Assembly (NCBI GenBank): GCA_016711285.1
Contig: JADJTG010000012.1
Location: 62,001 to 126,000 of the forward strand
Direction of reading: 5' to 3'
Source: Sphingobacteriales bacterium
GTDB lineage: Bacteria; Bacteroidota; Bacteroidia; Chitinophagales; UBA2359
Length of the DNA: 64,000 nt
Shown here: piece by piece, positions 1 to 8,070 of the stretch
Numbering within the stretch: the stretch's first letter is position 1
How the letters are laid out: each line of letters starts with the position of its first letter
Notes under the pieces: generated by a model
Seen by the model: only the letters and a program-made list of their open reading frames with translations
The model's database searches: none
Told to the model about the DNA's origin: nothing
Program-made: the position numbers and the translations under genes

Positions 1-2
1 GA

Positions 3-101
3 AAACCTTTAAATGCCGCCGTATTTACTTATACGCTTGATGTGCATTTCGGCGATGGCACTCAACAATTGCTGCAAGGCAATATTACACTCATTCGTTA
101 A
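3..101 (+). CDS. 3' end of a T9SS type B (gliding-motility C-terminal domain) protein, partial
   Basis: The first bases are open in one frame and end at TAA (99-101). The 32 residues include FTYTLDVHFGDGT and end GNITLIR, the usual ending of the CHU_C / gliding-motility-associated C-terminal domain that sends secreted Bacteroidota proteins through the type IX system (family knowledge). The rest of the gene is outside the window, so its function cannot be given. It lies 39 bp before a PorP/SprF gene, a common pairing for type B substrates. The tail call is fairly sure; the passenger is unknown. Confidence 0.65.
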   Translation, partial: KPLNAAVFTYTLDVHFGDGTQQLLQGNITLIR

Positions 102-140
102 TTTTTTAAGTTCAAGCATACAGGTACCCCAAAAAAATAA

Positions 141-1187
141 ATGACTATGCTGCATTATTTATATCGTTTTCTTTTGATAGGCTGTTGGGCGATAACTGCC
201 TCGGCTCAAGATATTCATTTTACCCAAAATTATTCCACACCCCTTGCTGTTAATCCTGCTATGACGGGCTTATTCAACGGCGATGCCCGCTTCAATGCTA
301 TTTATCGCAATCAGTGGAGCAGTGTGATGCAGAGTCCTTACAAAACGGTTGCCGTTTCGGGCGATGCCAAGTTGTTGCCTTCGGGCAGTGGCGGCGACAA
401 CTGGCTGAGTGGCGGCTTGTCTTTTTTTTCCGACCGCGCCGGTGCTGTATCTTTGAGTACCTATCTTTTAGATGCTTCGCTGGCTTATAATCTGATGCTC
501 GGCGAGGGGCATCATGTGTCGGTGGGCTTGAGCGGCGGCGCAGCGCAACAATCTTTTGATGAGCAAGCGGCACAGTTTGGCAGCCAATACGACGGCTCTT
601 TTAACGGCAATATGGCTTCGGGCGAAGTTTTTGACCGCACCGCCGTTTGGTATATGAATGTAGGAGCCGGTTTGATGTATTATTATGCACCTGCTGCCCG
701 CAATTATTGGTACGGCGGTATGGCGGTGTATCATGCCAATAGCCCTTCTGCCAATTTCTTTGAAGAAAGCCGTGAAAAAATTGCTCAGAAATTAGTGTTT
801 CAGGTGGGAGGGAGCATACCCGTAGCCCGCTATATTGATATAGTACCCAATGTGTATTTCTTTTATCAGTCGCCGGAGCGCATGGTAGATGTGGGCACAC
901 AAGTGCGCTATATTTTACAAACTTTTTCGCAAACGGGTACTTTCAATGCGGTGAGTATAGGTGCGGGGGCGCGGGTGAACGGCGGCGGCGCGGGCAGCGA
1001 TGCTATTTGGGCAAGTGCTGCCGTTGATGTCAATCGGTTTACGGTGGGTTTGAGCTACGATTTTAATATATCACCTTTGAATATAGCGAGCAACGGACGC
1101 GGGGCAATGGAGGTTTCGGTGGCTTATTTGGCAGGGTTTCGCCCGCCACGCCGCGCAGGGTCTCCTGTTAATTGTCCAAGATTTTAG
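141..1187 (+). CDS. PorP/SprF family type IX secretion outer-membrane protein
   Basis: This 348-residue protein starts with a signal peptide (about residues 1-23, ending ASAQ). The mature start, DIHFTQNYSTPLAVNPAMTG, is the typical opening of PorP/SprF proteins: FTQ, then NPAxTG. The rest alternates glycine- and aromatic-rich stretches as expected for an outer-membrane beta barrel (GGLSFFSDRAG, YWYGGMAVYHAN, GLSYDFN). Family members support the type IX system or anchor its type B substrates. The upstream neighbour ends in a type B sorting domain, so the two may form a substrate/anchor pair (inference). The length is usual for the family. An ATG two codons downstream is an alternative start. 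Confidence 0.9.
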   Translation: MTMLHYLYRFLLIGCWAITASAQDIHFTQNYSTPLAVNPAMTGLFNGDARFNAIYRNQWSSVMQSPYKTVAVSGDAKLLPSGSGGDNWLSGGLSFFSDRAGAVSLSTYLLDASLAYNLMLGEGHHVSVGLSGGAAQQSFDEQAAQFGSQYDGSFNGNMASGEVFDRTAVWYMNVGAGLMYYYAPAARNYWYGGMAVYHANSPSANFFEESREKIAQKLVFQVGGSIPVARYIDIVPNVYFFYQSPERMVDVGTQVRYILQTFSQTGTFNAVSIGAGARVNGGGAGSDAIWASAAVDVNRFTVGLSYDFNISPLNIASNGRGAMEVSVAYLAGFRPPRRAGSPVNCPRF

Positions 1188-1211
1188 CGGCTGTTTTATT
1201 TAAAAGAGCCG

Positions 1212-1245
1212 CTATCTGTTGCAACAAACAGATAGTTTGTTTTTT
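1212..1245 (+). terminator. Rho-independent terminator after porP/sprF-like gene
   Basis: CTATCTGTT (1212-1220) pairs with AACAGATAG (1227-1235) and is followed by a T-rich run. A smaller stem, TAGCGGCT/AGCCGCTA (1185-1214), overlaps its start and the gene's stop codon. Confidence 0.75.
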
Positions 1246-1287
1246 ATCCGCAGTTCAGAATTAAAAAATTTTGTACTGCGGATTTTT
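1246..1287 (+). terminator. Second terminator-like hairpin
   Basis: ATCCGCAGT pairs with ACTGCGGAT (1275-1283), followed by TTTT. It stands immediately behind the first terminator, so the region is closed twice before the truncated gene at 1.33 kb. Confidence 0.6.
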
Positions 1288-1293
1288 CTATTC

Positions 1294-1310
1294 AAACTTT
1301 GTCAAAGTTT
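1294..1310. repeat. 17 bp palindrome, also found at 43.7 kb
   Basis: AAACTTTGTCAAAGTTT is a perfect palindrome around one central base. Fifteen bases of its reverse complement recur at 43702-43716, just left of the 21 bp repeat array. Here it lies just before a gene fragment that has lost its 5' part. Confidence 0.6.
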
Positions 1311-1328
1311 GAACTTTTACAAAGTTGA

Positions 1329-1691
1329 GCAACCGAATTGGCAGTGGGCAACTATCGCGGCGGTTTGAGCCTTTACAGTGCCACTACTTACAGTGCAATT
1401 TTTGAGGCGGCGGCACCCGCGAAGTTGCAGTTGTTGCAAGCTGTCCCCAATCCGGTGGCGCAGGGTGCTTGTCGTTTGCAATGGCAGCCAATGCACCCCG
1501 ACAACAAGGACGGCTTATTGCGTTTGAGCGTTTATACCGCGCTCGGCACTTTGGTAAGCGAGCAAACGCTACCGCCCGACACTTCGGAAATGCTGCTGCA
1601 CACCGAAAACTGGCTAAGTGGTGTGTATATCGTGCAACTCAAAAAAGGGACTTCGGTGGTGGCAAGCGGCAAAATAGCAGTGGTGGAATAA
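1329..1691 (+). pseudogene. 3' remnant of a T9SS type A secreted protein with FG-GAP-like repeats
   Basis: The frame is open from 1329 after a stop at 1326-1328, and no ATG is available (the first usable codon is TTG at 1338). The first residues, ELAVGNYRGGLSLYS, look like the last FG-GAP/VCBS beta-propeller repeat of a secreted protein. Then comes a type A sorting domain: AVPNPVAQG, a middle strand with LSVYTALGTLV, and the ending LSGVYIVQLKKG. There is no signal peptide, and the repeats that should precede it are missing. It is best read as the end of a larger gene cut by rearrangement next to the palindrome at 1294-1310. A short intact gene is unlikely. Confidence 0.6.
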
Positions 1692-1714
1692 CAAAGAAAA
1701 GTGGTGTGTTTTTT

Positions 1715-2863
1715 TTATACACTTGCTTTTTTCTTTGCTACATATAATACTACCTTTTTTATAACCAATTTATGTATCGCACGCATTAAAGTTTCCATTA
1801 TCTCATAATCGGGTTTGCTGTCTTTTACAGGGAGAGAAATATCCAATTCGTCTGCGTCTTTTGCATAAAAATTTCTGCCATAATGAAATTGTCCATTATA
1901 AGATGATTTGTGAATGGCAGATGTTATAAATATTGATGCGAATTTTGGCAGATTTTCAGTATGAACAACAGCAATATGGTCATCACCACCATACTTATAA
2001 TTACGATATTTTGCTGAACCGAACATATCAATAGTTGTAGTATTTTCTGAAAAAATTTCTACATCATTTCCTATAAAAGCAGAAACCCCTTCCTCAGCTT
2101 CGCCTGCGGTCACAAATGGCAAAGTTCCTGCAATTCTATCATCACTTTTAAGCCTTTTGCCACGAGTAGCTGTTCCAAATAATGTTTCAAGATTAAAAAT
2201 ACCCCATTCTAACTTCTCAAAATCCACTAACGCTTGTTGTTCTTTATCTGTTAGGGTATAGTCTGTTAGGTTATTTTCTTGCAAATAGGCATCTAATCGT
2301 GCTATTCGTTCTGCTTCCAGCTCCGCTATCACGCTTTCCATAAACTCATAATCTATCTCGCCATTGCGGGTGGGGAGTTGGATTTTTTGATTTTTAATAA
2401 TTTTTACTTCAAAACTTGAACCACCCCACGAAAATGAACCAAATGCTTTTGATATTGCCAAAATAAAAAACTGAGCATTTTTTTTGTTAAACCTTTTATT
2501 CTTTGCTTTTACAATTTTTATTTTATCACCAGTAAAATATGGTATTTCTTGGTAAAACATTGTAGCGGTGTCTTGTCCAAATGAAATTGTATTACCCTCA
2601 TTTAAGTATTGTGTATCTTCATCAATGAATCCCTTTTGACCATTGTTTGAGGCTGTCCTTACTACATAAGGAAACCTTCCATTTCTTAATACATTAACTT
2701 TATTCGCATCAAATCTTTTTTCAGACGAATTAACCTCAAACAAATCCCCAATTTTAAACTCCCCCCACTCAACATTTTTTAATTTTTCGTTCAGTGGGGT
2801 ATCTACTTTCCCAGTTGGTCGTCTGTGTTGTTTTGTTGTTTTAAGAGGGTGCTTATTTCCCAC
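1715..2863 (-). CDS. Restriction-modification specificity (S) subunit with two target-recognition domains
   Basis: This 382-residue protein is built as two similar halves. Each begins with a WGxF...LF motif (VEWGEFKIGDLFE near residue 31; LEWGIFNLETLF near residue 219). A helical linker (VIAELEAERIARLDAYL, about 178-194) sits between them and a shorter helix follows the second. This is the PF01420-type layout of HsdS and of BcgI-type B subunits; each half would read half of a bipartite DNA site. The stop of the upstream methylase lies inside this frame (61 bp overlap). The first ~20 residues are therefore read from the end of that gene, and the true start may be further in. No separate restriction (R) subunit lies in the window. 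Confidence 0.85.
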   Translation of the reverse strand: MGNKHPLKTTKQHRRPTGKVDTPLNEKLKNVEWGEFKIGDLFEVNSSEKRFDANKVNVLRNGRFPYVVRTASNNGQKGFIDEDTQYLNEGNTISFGQDTATMFYQEIPYFTGDKIKIVKAKNKRFNKKNAQFFILAISKAFGSFSWGGSSFEVKIIKNQKIQLPTRNGEIDYEFMESVIAELEAERIARLDAYLQENNLTDYTLTDKEQQALVDFEKLEWGIFNLETLFGTATRGKRLKSDDRIAGTLPFVTAGEAEEGVSAFIGNDVEIFSENTTTIDMFGSAKYRNYKYGGDDHIAVVHTENLPKFASIFITSAIHKSSYNGQFHYGRNFYAKDADELDISLPVKDSKPDYEIMETLMRAIHKLVIKKVVLYVAKKKASV

Positions 2864-4851
2864 GCTAAGTAGTCGCTTACGGTTTTTTTGAAATCCTGCA
2901 AGGTGGGTTTAGTGTCTATGGGTGCGGTTTGGTTCCAGTCGGCACCGTTTTTGGGGTCTATGGTGCCTTCATAGTATTCTCTTTCAGTAAAAATATGAAG
3001 TTTCTTTTTTCCAAACCGCACCAAATTTACGAGTTCTTCGTAGCGTTCTTTGGCTCGGTCGGTGTCTTTGAGGTTGTTGCTTGCTTTTTTGCGGTTGGTG
3101 CGGGTGTAGCCGTCATTTGAGAAGTCAATAAACTTTACTATTTCGTCCTTTTCGTGTTTTTCGTTTACTTTAAAAATATAGATATTGGTTTGCACACTAC
3201 TTTTGCCAATAAAAATATCCACAGGCATTTTGATACTTGCCAGCAGGGTATGTTTTTCCAATATTTTTGTGGTATAATATGTGGCTTTTCCGCTACCTGC
3301 GGAGTTTTGAATAATGATAGCGGCATAGCCTTTACTCATCATACCGAGTGCCTTTTCTACAAAGTTCATGCCATTGCCCGAAGCGGAGTAAGGCGGATTG
3401 AGTACAAAAGCATCAGCAGGGAATTTATCTTCAGTTTTACCAAATCCGTATTTACCGTCAAAATCTTTAATGGAGTCTTTATTTAAAATATTAGAGCTAC
3501 CGTCACCCATCAAAATCATATTGAGGATAGCCAACATATATACACTTGAAAGCAACTCTAAGCCCAATAATTGTTCAGCTTTTATTTTAATTTCTTTTTG
3601 CTTCAATTCTTCGGGTGAGTTAAGGGTATTTTTGGCATCAATCAGCATTTCATTCATAGCAGCTACCAATAAACCTGCCGAGCCTGTTGCAAAATCCCAT
3701 ACATAAGAATCTTTATTTACTCGTGCAAGTTTTACTAAAAGCGTTGCAATATAGGAGGGTGTAAGCACAACATCGTTTAGCTTATCTTGCGAAAAGCCTA
3801 ACCAACCGTACATTTCATTGAATAATTTGCCTGTAAAATCGGTTGTAAGTCCTATTTTATAGTAAATACCTAAGTCATCTACAATTTTTGTAAATACCCT
3901 TTTGAGTTGGCTCTCTCCATTTTCAACTTTATTAATATTTTCAGTTAATAAGGTATTGGATAATGTTCTAATAATCAAATCTTTCTTGTCTTGCGGCAAA
4001 TTTTTCTCACTTAAAAAAGCGGTAATTCTATTAATTAAAATATCTCCGTCTCTTCCGCCTTGATAAGTTTGAGATTTTAGTTCTCCTTTTTCCAAAGGAG
4101 GCACTTTGCCCGATATGCCAAGCGTTGCAATGATAGAAGCTGCCACCAAATAAACACGGTCGCTTTCGCCTAATCCTTTTTCGTTTTCGTAAATGTCGTT
4201 GTTGAGTTTTACTAAACTGATGTCAATTTCTCTTTCCCTTTGTTCTTTTAGTTTATCAAGTTCTTCTGGTGTGAGTTCTAATGTTTTTACTTTTTGAATA
4301 AAAGTATCAAAATTCTGAGGAGCAAGAAAAGAAAAATCTGTGAAGTCACCTACTTTTTGCCCTGCGCCGAGATTGGTTTTAGACACATAATAAACGCCTA
4401 TTTGGTGTTGTATGTTGCCACTTTCATCTTTGTAGCCTGTCATACCAATAGCAATAATATCCGTATAACTTGTATGATGAAGTAGTGCATTGGCGTAGTG
4501 TACCGCACCATTTACCGCAAAAGCATTAATATTTTTAAGGTTGGGTTCGTTTTTAGCGGTTCTGTTTTCAATTTGTCCATCATTATCAACTTTTACAAGT
4601 TTGCCTTTATAGCCTTTATACTCAATCAAAATTGGATACCAGTTTTGGGTCTTATCTTGTAAAAGAATTTTTGCATCAGGGCGATTTCCACCTACTCCCC
4701 CATTTTTAGAATAATAATTTTCAAGTGCTTTGTCTATTTCAGCACTTAAAGACTCTTGTTCTAATTTATAGGGTAGTTTATAGGCTTTAAGCCAGCCGTT
4801 GCCCAATTCAGCAATATTGGGTTCTATGGATTGTTCTTTTTTCTCTTTCAT
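2803..4851 (-). CDS. Nuclease-N6-adenine methyltransferase fusion (BcgI-like restriction-modification subunit)
   Basis: The protein has 682 residues. The N-terminal part carries a PD-(D/E)XK-like pattern: PD at 58-59 and EYK at 77-79 within a hydrophobic strand. Gamma-class DNA methyltransferase motifs follow: DFATGSAGLL (386-395, AdoMet binding) and NPPY (485-488, catalytic motif IV of N6-adenine methylases). A fused nuclease and methylase followed by an S subunit is the arrangement of type IIB/IIG enzymes such as BcgI, where one protein both cuts and modifies (family knowledge). A plain HsdM would lack the N-terminal nuclease part and would need an HsdR gene, which is absent here. The nuclease assignment rests on motif spacing only. 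The gene starts about 105 bp downstream, in its own direction, from the end of the palindromic array. Confidence 0.8.
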   Translation of the reverse strand: MKEKKEQSIEPNIAELGNGWLKAYKLPYKLEQESLSAEIDKALENYYSKNGGVGGNRPDAKILLQDKTQNWYPILIEYKGYKGKLVKVDNDGQIENRTAKNEPNLKNINAFAVNGAVHYANALLHHTSYTDIIAIGMTGYKDESGNIQHQIGVYYVSKTNLGAGQKVGDFTDFSFLAPQNFDTFIQKVKTLELTPEELDKLKEQREREIDISLVKLNNDIYENEKGLGESDRVYLVAASIIATLGISGKVPPLEKGELKSQTYQGGRDGDILINRITAFLSEKNLPQDKKDLIIRTLSNTLLTENINKVENGESQLKRVFTKIVDDLGIYYKIGLTTDFTGKLFNEMYGWLGFSQDKLNDVVLTPSYIATLLVKLARVNKDSYVWDFATGSAGLLVAAMNEMLIDAKNTLNSPEELKQKEIKIKAEQLLGLELLSSVYMLAILNMILMGDGSSNILNKDSIKDFDGKYGFGKTEDKFPADAFVLNPPYSASGNGMNFVEKALGMMSKGYAAIIIQNSAGSGKATYYTTKILEKHTLLASIKMPVDIFIGKSSVQTNIYIFKVNEKHEKDEIVKFIDFSNDGYTRTNRKKASNNLKDTDRAKERYEELVNLVRFGKKKLHIFTEREYYEGTIDPKNGADWNQTAPIDTKPTLQDFKKTVSDYLAWEISTLLKQQNNTDDQLGK

Positions 4852-4956
4852 TATCTTAATCTTCTCTTTTTTTGAAATTCAAAAATACAGTTTTTAGCAA
4901 AATAAAGCCGCCAATAAATTTTCACTCCATTGCGTATATGCTATATTTTAGGCTCA

Positions 4957-5470
4957 AAGGTGCATCGTTTGCGCCCCCTACCGTGAACGTTTGCGTCTGG
5001 AACGTGAAATTTTGCGTCCGCAACGTGAAATTTTACGCCCCCTACCGTGAATTTTTACGCCTGCTACCGTGAAATTTGGCGGCGGGAACGTGAAATTTGG
5101 CGTAAAGAACGTAAAAATGCACCTCTGAACGCAAACGTTTACGCCCCTACCGTGAACGTTTACGTTTGGAACGTGAAATTTTACGCCCCCTACCGTGAAC
5201 GTTTACGTTTAGAACGTGAAACTTTACGCCCCCTACCGTGAACGTTTACGTTTAGAACGTGAAATTTTACGCCCCCTACCGTGAACGTTTACGTTTAGAA
5301 CGTGAAATTTTACGTCTGCCACCGTGAACGTTTACGTTTAGAACGTGAAATTTTACGTCTGCCACCGTGAACGTTTACGTTCTAAACGTGAAATTTTACG
5401 CCCTCCACCGTGAAATTTTACGTTTAGAACGTGAAATTTTACGTCCCCTACCGTGAACGTTTACGTTTTT
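4957..5470. repeat. Array of ~23 quasi-palindromic 14-mers with ~21.5 bp period
   Basis: The core is CGTGAANNTTTACG, mostly alternating between CGTGAACGTTTACG and CGTGAAATTTTACG. Cores are separated by linkers of 7-8 bp (GTTTAGAA, or CCCCCTAC and variants). Two cores plus two linkers make a ~43 bp higher-order unit that is almost exact between about 5145 and 5345 and decays towards the left end (GGCG and TGCG variants). Each core is nearly its own reverse complement, so the array has no strong strand. There are no unique spacers, so it is not a CRISPR array. Short open frames across it are products of the repeat. It fills the gap between the restriction-modification operon and the next plus-strand gene. 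Confidence 0.9.
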
Positions 5471-5601
5471 GTGCCTATTGAGAACCCTCTTCAAAAAAAA
5501 CATTAAAATAAATTTTATACGGGCAACAATTTTTTGCGTCTGTATTTCGTTTGTAGGGACGTTATTATATTTTTTTTTAACTCACTAAACTATCTTTAAT
5601 T

Positions 5602-6099
5602 ATGCCTTTTAACAATTTTGAAAGCCGCCATTTTTCCGCTGCCGAAAAAACCACCATCAACAACGCCGTGGCAGCTTTGGAAACCGCCCTTACCGACAAA
5701 CTCGCAAACCTCAATGCCGAAGAGCGCGGCAGGTTGGGGAGCATCAACGAGCAAAACAAACTGATTGTAAACAAAGTACGCGACTATCGCCTGTCGCAGC
5801 CTACGCTCTCCAGTCCCGATGTAGATTGGACAGAGTTTTTGAACGATTTTGATTCGCGCGTTTTTATTCAAAACCTGATGATGCGCCTTGACGGTTTGTT
5901 GCAAAGTTTGGAAAATGCAAAAATTTTGCACGATTGGGATAATTATCAGGCAGCCCTCACCGACTACGATTATGCCAAGTACAAAGTGGGTACGCAAGCA
6001 TTGGGTTACGAAACCAAATTAGAAGAAATTAAGCAGTTTTTTAGTCGCACTGGTATCAGTGGCGGCAACGACACTCCCCCACTCACGCCCGAAGGTTAA
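5602..6099 (+). CDS. Hypothetical protein, soluble, mostly helical
   Basis: I do not recognise this 165-residue protein. It has no signal peptide or membrane segment. It is rich in charged and alanine-containing helices (AAEKTTINNAVAALETALTDKL near the start, then FIQNLMMRLDGLLQSLENAK). It ends in a low-complexity tail, GGNDTPPLTPEG. It has its own terminator and stands alone between the repeat array and the adenine deaminase gene. Codon usage looks like that of its neighbours. An ATG start at 5602 fits the helical N-terminus. Confidence 0.75.
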   Translation: MPFNNFESRHFSAAEKTTINNAVAALETALTDKLANLNAEERGRLGSINEQNKLIVNKVRDYRLSQPTLSSPDVDWTEFLNDFDSRVFIQNLMMRLDGLLQSLENAKILHDWDNYQAALTDYDYAKYKVGTQALGYETKLEEIKQFFSRTGISGGNDTPPLTPEG

Positions 6100-6116
6100 A
6101 AAGTAGTGTATTCACC

Positions 6117-6148
6117 AAAAAAGGAAAGCATTTTGCTTTCCTTTTTTT
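6117..6148 (+). terminator. Rho-independent terminator
   Basis: AAAAAAGGAAAGCA pairs with TGCTTTCCTTTTTT over a 3-base loop, 18 bp after the stop of the hypothetical gene. The A and T runs on both sides would let it work in either direction. Confidence 0.85.
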
Positions 6149-6321
6149 ATTTACCCCCATTTACCGCCTTTACCAGCACGTTTTACTGCTTCTGCGCCTT
6201 TCCGTATGGGCGATGCAATTAAATTTAAAATAAAAGATTACCTTTAAACACTTTATTCACCCATCATAACACGTCATTTTTTACACTTCATTAATTATTT
6301 CAATCACTTACTGCTTCTTCA

Positions 6322-7935
6322 ATGGCTATTTTTATCAATCAAATCAGTGGCAATGTGGTAGATGTGCTGCAACGCCGTATTTTTCCGGCTACTCTTATTA
6401 TTGATGCGGGGCGCATACAATCCATAGAAATACTGCCGCCCGATACTGTTTTGGATACCTATATTTTGCCCGGCTTTGTTGATGCACACGTTCACATAGA
6501 AAGTTCCATGCTCACGCCTTATGAGTTCGGACGCTTGGCAATTCCGCACGGCACTTTGGCTACGGTATCCGACCCGCACGAAATTGCCAATGTACTGGGT
6601 ATGGAGGGGGTGCGTTTTATGTTGGATAATGCCCGCAACAGCCCTTTGCATATTTGCTTCGGTGCGCCCTCCTGTGTGCCCGCCACCGCCTTCGAAACCG
6701 CCGGAGCTACCCTTGATGCCGCACAAGTGGAACAATTACTGCAATTGCCCGAAATCGGCTATCTGAGCGAAATGATGAATTTTCCCGGTGTCATTGCCCG
6801 CGACCCGCTTTGTATGGATAAAATAGCGGCAGCGCACCGCAGCGGCAAACCGGTGGACGGTCACGCACCTGCCCTGCGCGGCGAAGCCCTGCGCCAATAT
6901 GTGGCGGCGGGTATCAGCACCGACCACGAGTGTTTTACGGCAGACGAAGCCTTGGAAAAAATAACGCTGGGTATGCACATTTTAATCCGAGAAGGCTCGG
7001 CAGCCAAAAATTTTGAAGCCCTCATTCCGCTGATGCGCCACCACCCCGACCGCCTGATGTTTTGCAGCGATGACAAACACCCCAACGATTTGGTGCGCGG
7101 ACACATCAACGAGTTGGTGGCAAGAGCCGTAGCACAGGGTTACGATTTATTCGATGTGTTGCAAGCAGCTTGTATCAATCCGGTGCGGCATTATAGCCTG
7201 CCTTTGGGTTTGTTGCAAGCGGGCGACAGCGCAGATTTTATTGTAGTATCCGATTTACAGCATTTTACGGTGTTGCAATCGTATATTAAAGGCGAAGTAT
7301 TGGCAGAAAACGGAGATATACAGTTGCCTTATATACCAGCAGCTACACCTAATCATTTTAATTGCAGCCCCAAAAAGCCCGAAGATTTTGCCCTACACGC
7401 CTACACCAAACGAGCGCGTGTGATAGAAGCCTTAGAAGGTCAGTTGATTACAAAATCGGTAGAAATGGACGTGCGCTGCAACGAAAACCAAGCTGCCCTC
7501 GCCGACCCTTCGCGCGATATGCTGAAAATTGCCGTCGTCAATCGCTACCAACAAGAAACGACTCCGGCAGTGGCTTTTATCAAAAATTTCGGCTTGCAGC
7601 ACGGAGCTATCGCTTCGTCGGTTGCCCACGACTCGCACAATATCATTGCCGTAGGCTGCGATGATGAGTCGCTATGTCGGGCAGTAAATACCTTGATACA
7701 ATGTGGCGGCGGCTTATCGGCGGTGGGCGGCGACAAAAGCGAATACACATTACCTTTGCCGCTTGCCGGCATTATGAGTGCCGCCAACGGCTACGAACTG
7801 GCAGCGCACTACACACAGGTAGATGCAGCAGCCAAAGCCCTGGGCAGCACTTTATATGCACCCTATATGACGCTCTCTTTTATGGCTTTATTGGTGATTC
7901 CTTCACTCAAACTCAGCGATAAAGGTCTTTTTTGA
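6322..7935 (+). CDS. ade: Adenine deaminase
   Basis: The 537-residue amidohydrolase converts adenine to hypoxanthine and ammonia in purine salvage. The metal-binding motif DAHVHIESS lies at 54-62. Further ligand motifs follow at DGHAP (179-183) and TDHE (200-203), and a later CSDDKHPNDL segment matches the conserved Asp of the family. The C-terminal part contains the Ade-specific region with VGGDKSEYTLPLPLAG. The length is normal for AdeC-type enzymes and the frame is intact. It is a single-gene unit with no sign of transfer. It could be called another amidohydrolase only by ignoring the Ade-specific C-terminal domain. Confidence 0.93.
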   Translation: MAIFINQISGNVVDVLQRRIFPATLIIDAGRIQSIEILPPDTVLDTYILPGFVDAHVHIESSMLTPYEFGRLAIPHGTLATVSDPHEIANVLGMEGVRFMLDNARNSPLHICFGAPSCVPATAFETAGATLDAAQVEQLLQLPEIGYLSEMMNFPGVIARDPLCMDKIAAAHRSGKPVDGHAPALRGEALRQYVAAGISTDHECFTADEALEKITLGMHILIREGSAAKNFEALIPLMRHHPDRLMFCSDDKHPNDLVRGHINELVARAVAQGYDLFDVLQAACINPVRHYSLPLGLLQAGDSADFIVVSDLQHFTVLQSYIKGEVLAENGDIQLPYIPAATPNHFNCSPKKPEDFALHAYTKRARVIEALEGQLITKSVEMDVRCNENQAALADPSRDMLKIAVVNRYQQETTPAVAFIKNFGLQHGAIASSVAHDSHNIIAVGCDDESLCRAVNTLIQCGGGLSAVGGDKSEYTLPLPLAGIMSAANGYELAAHYTQVDAAAKALGSTLYAPYMTLSFMALLVIPSLKLSDKGLF

Positions 7936-8070
7936 CGGCGATACTTTTCTTTCACCGATATATTTGTTTAGAAAATATTTGTCAAGTAAAAAATATTTTA
8001 GAATTTTAGAGCAAATATTATTTTTTATCCCTTATACATCACAGCACAATTATAATTTTTTGTTTCATCA

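Noticed and set aside
4872..5241. Two short plus-strand frames rich in Arg, Glu and Tyr over the palindromic array
   Set aside because: Their residues simply translate the repeat units; no conserved non-repeat part exists.
4957..5470. CRISPR array
   Set aside because: Repeats are 14 bp cores with 7-8 bp linkers that are themselves repeated; there are no unique spacers and no cas genes in the window.
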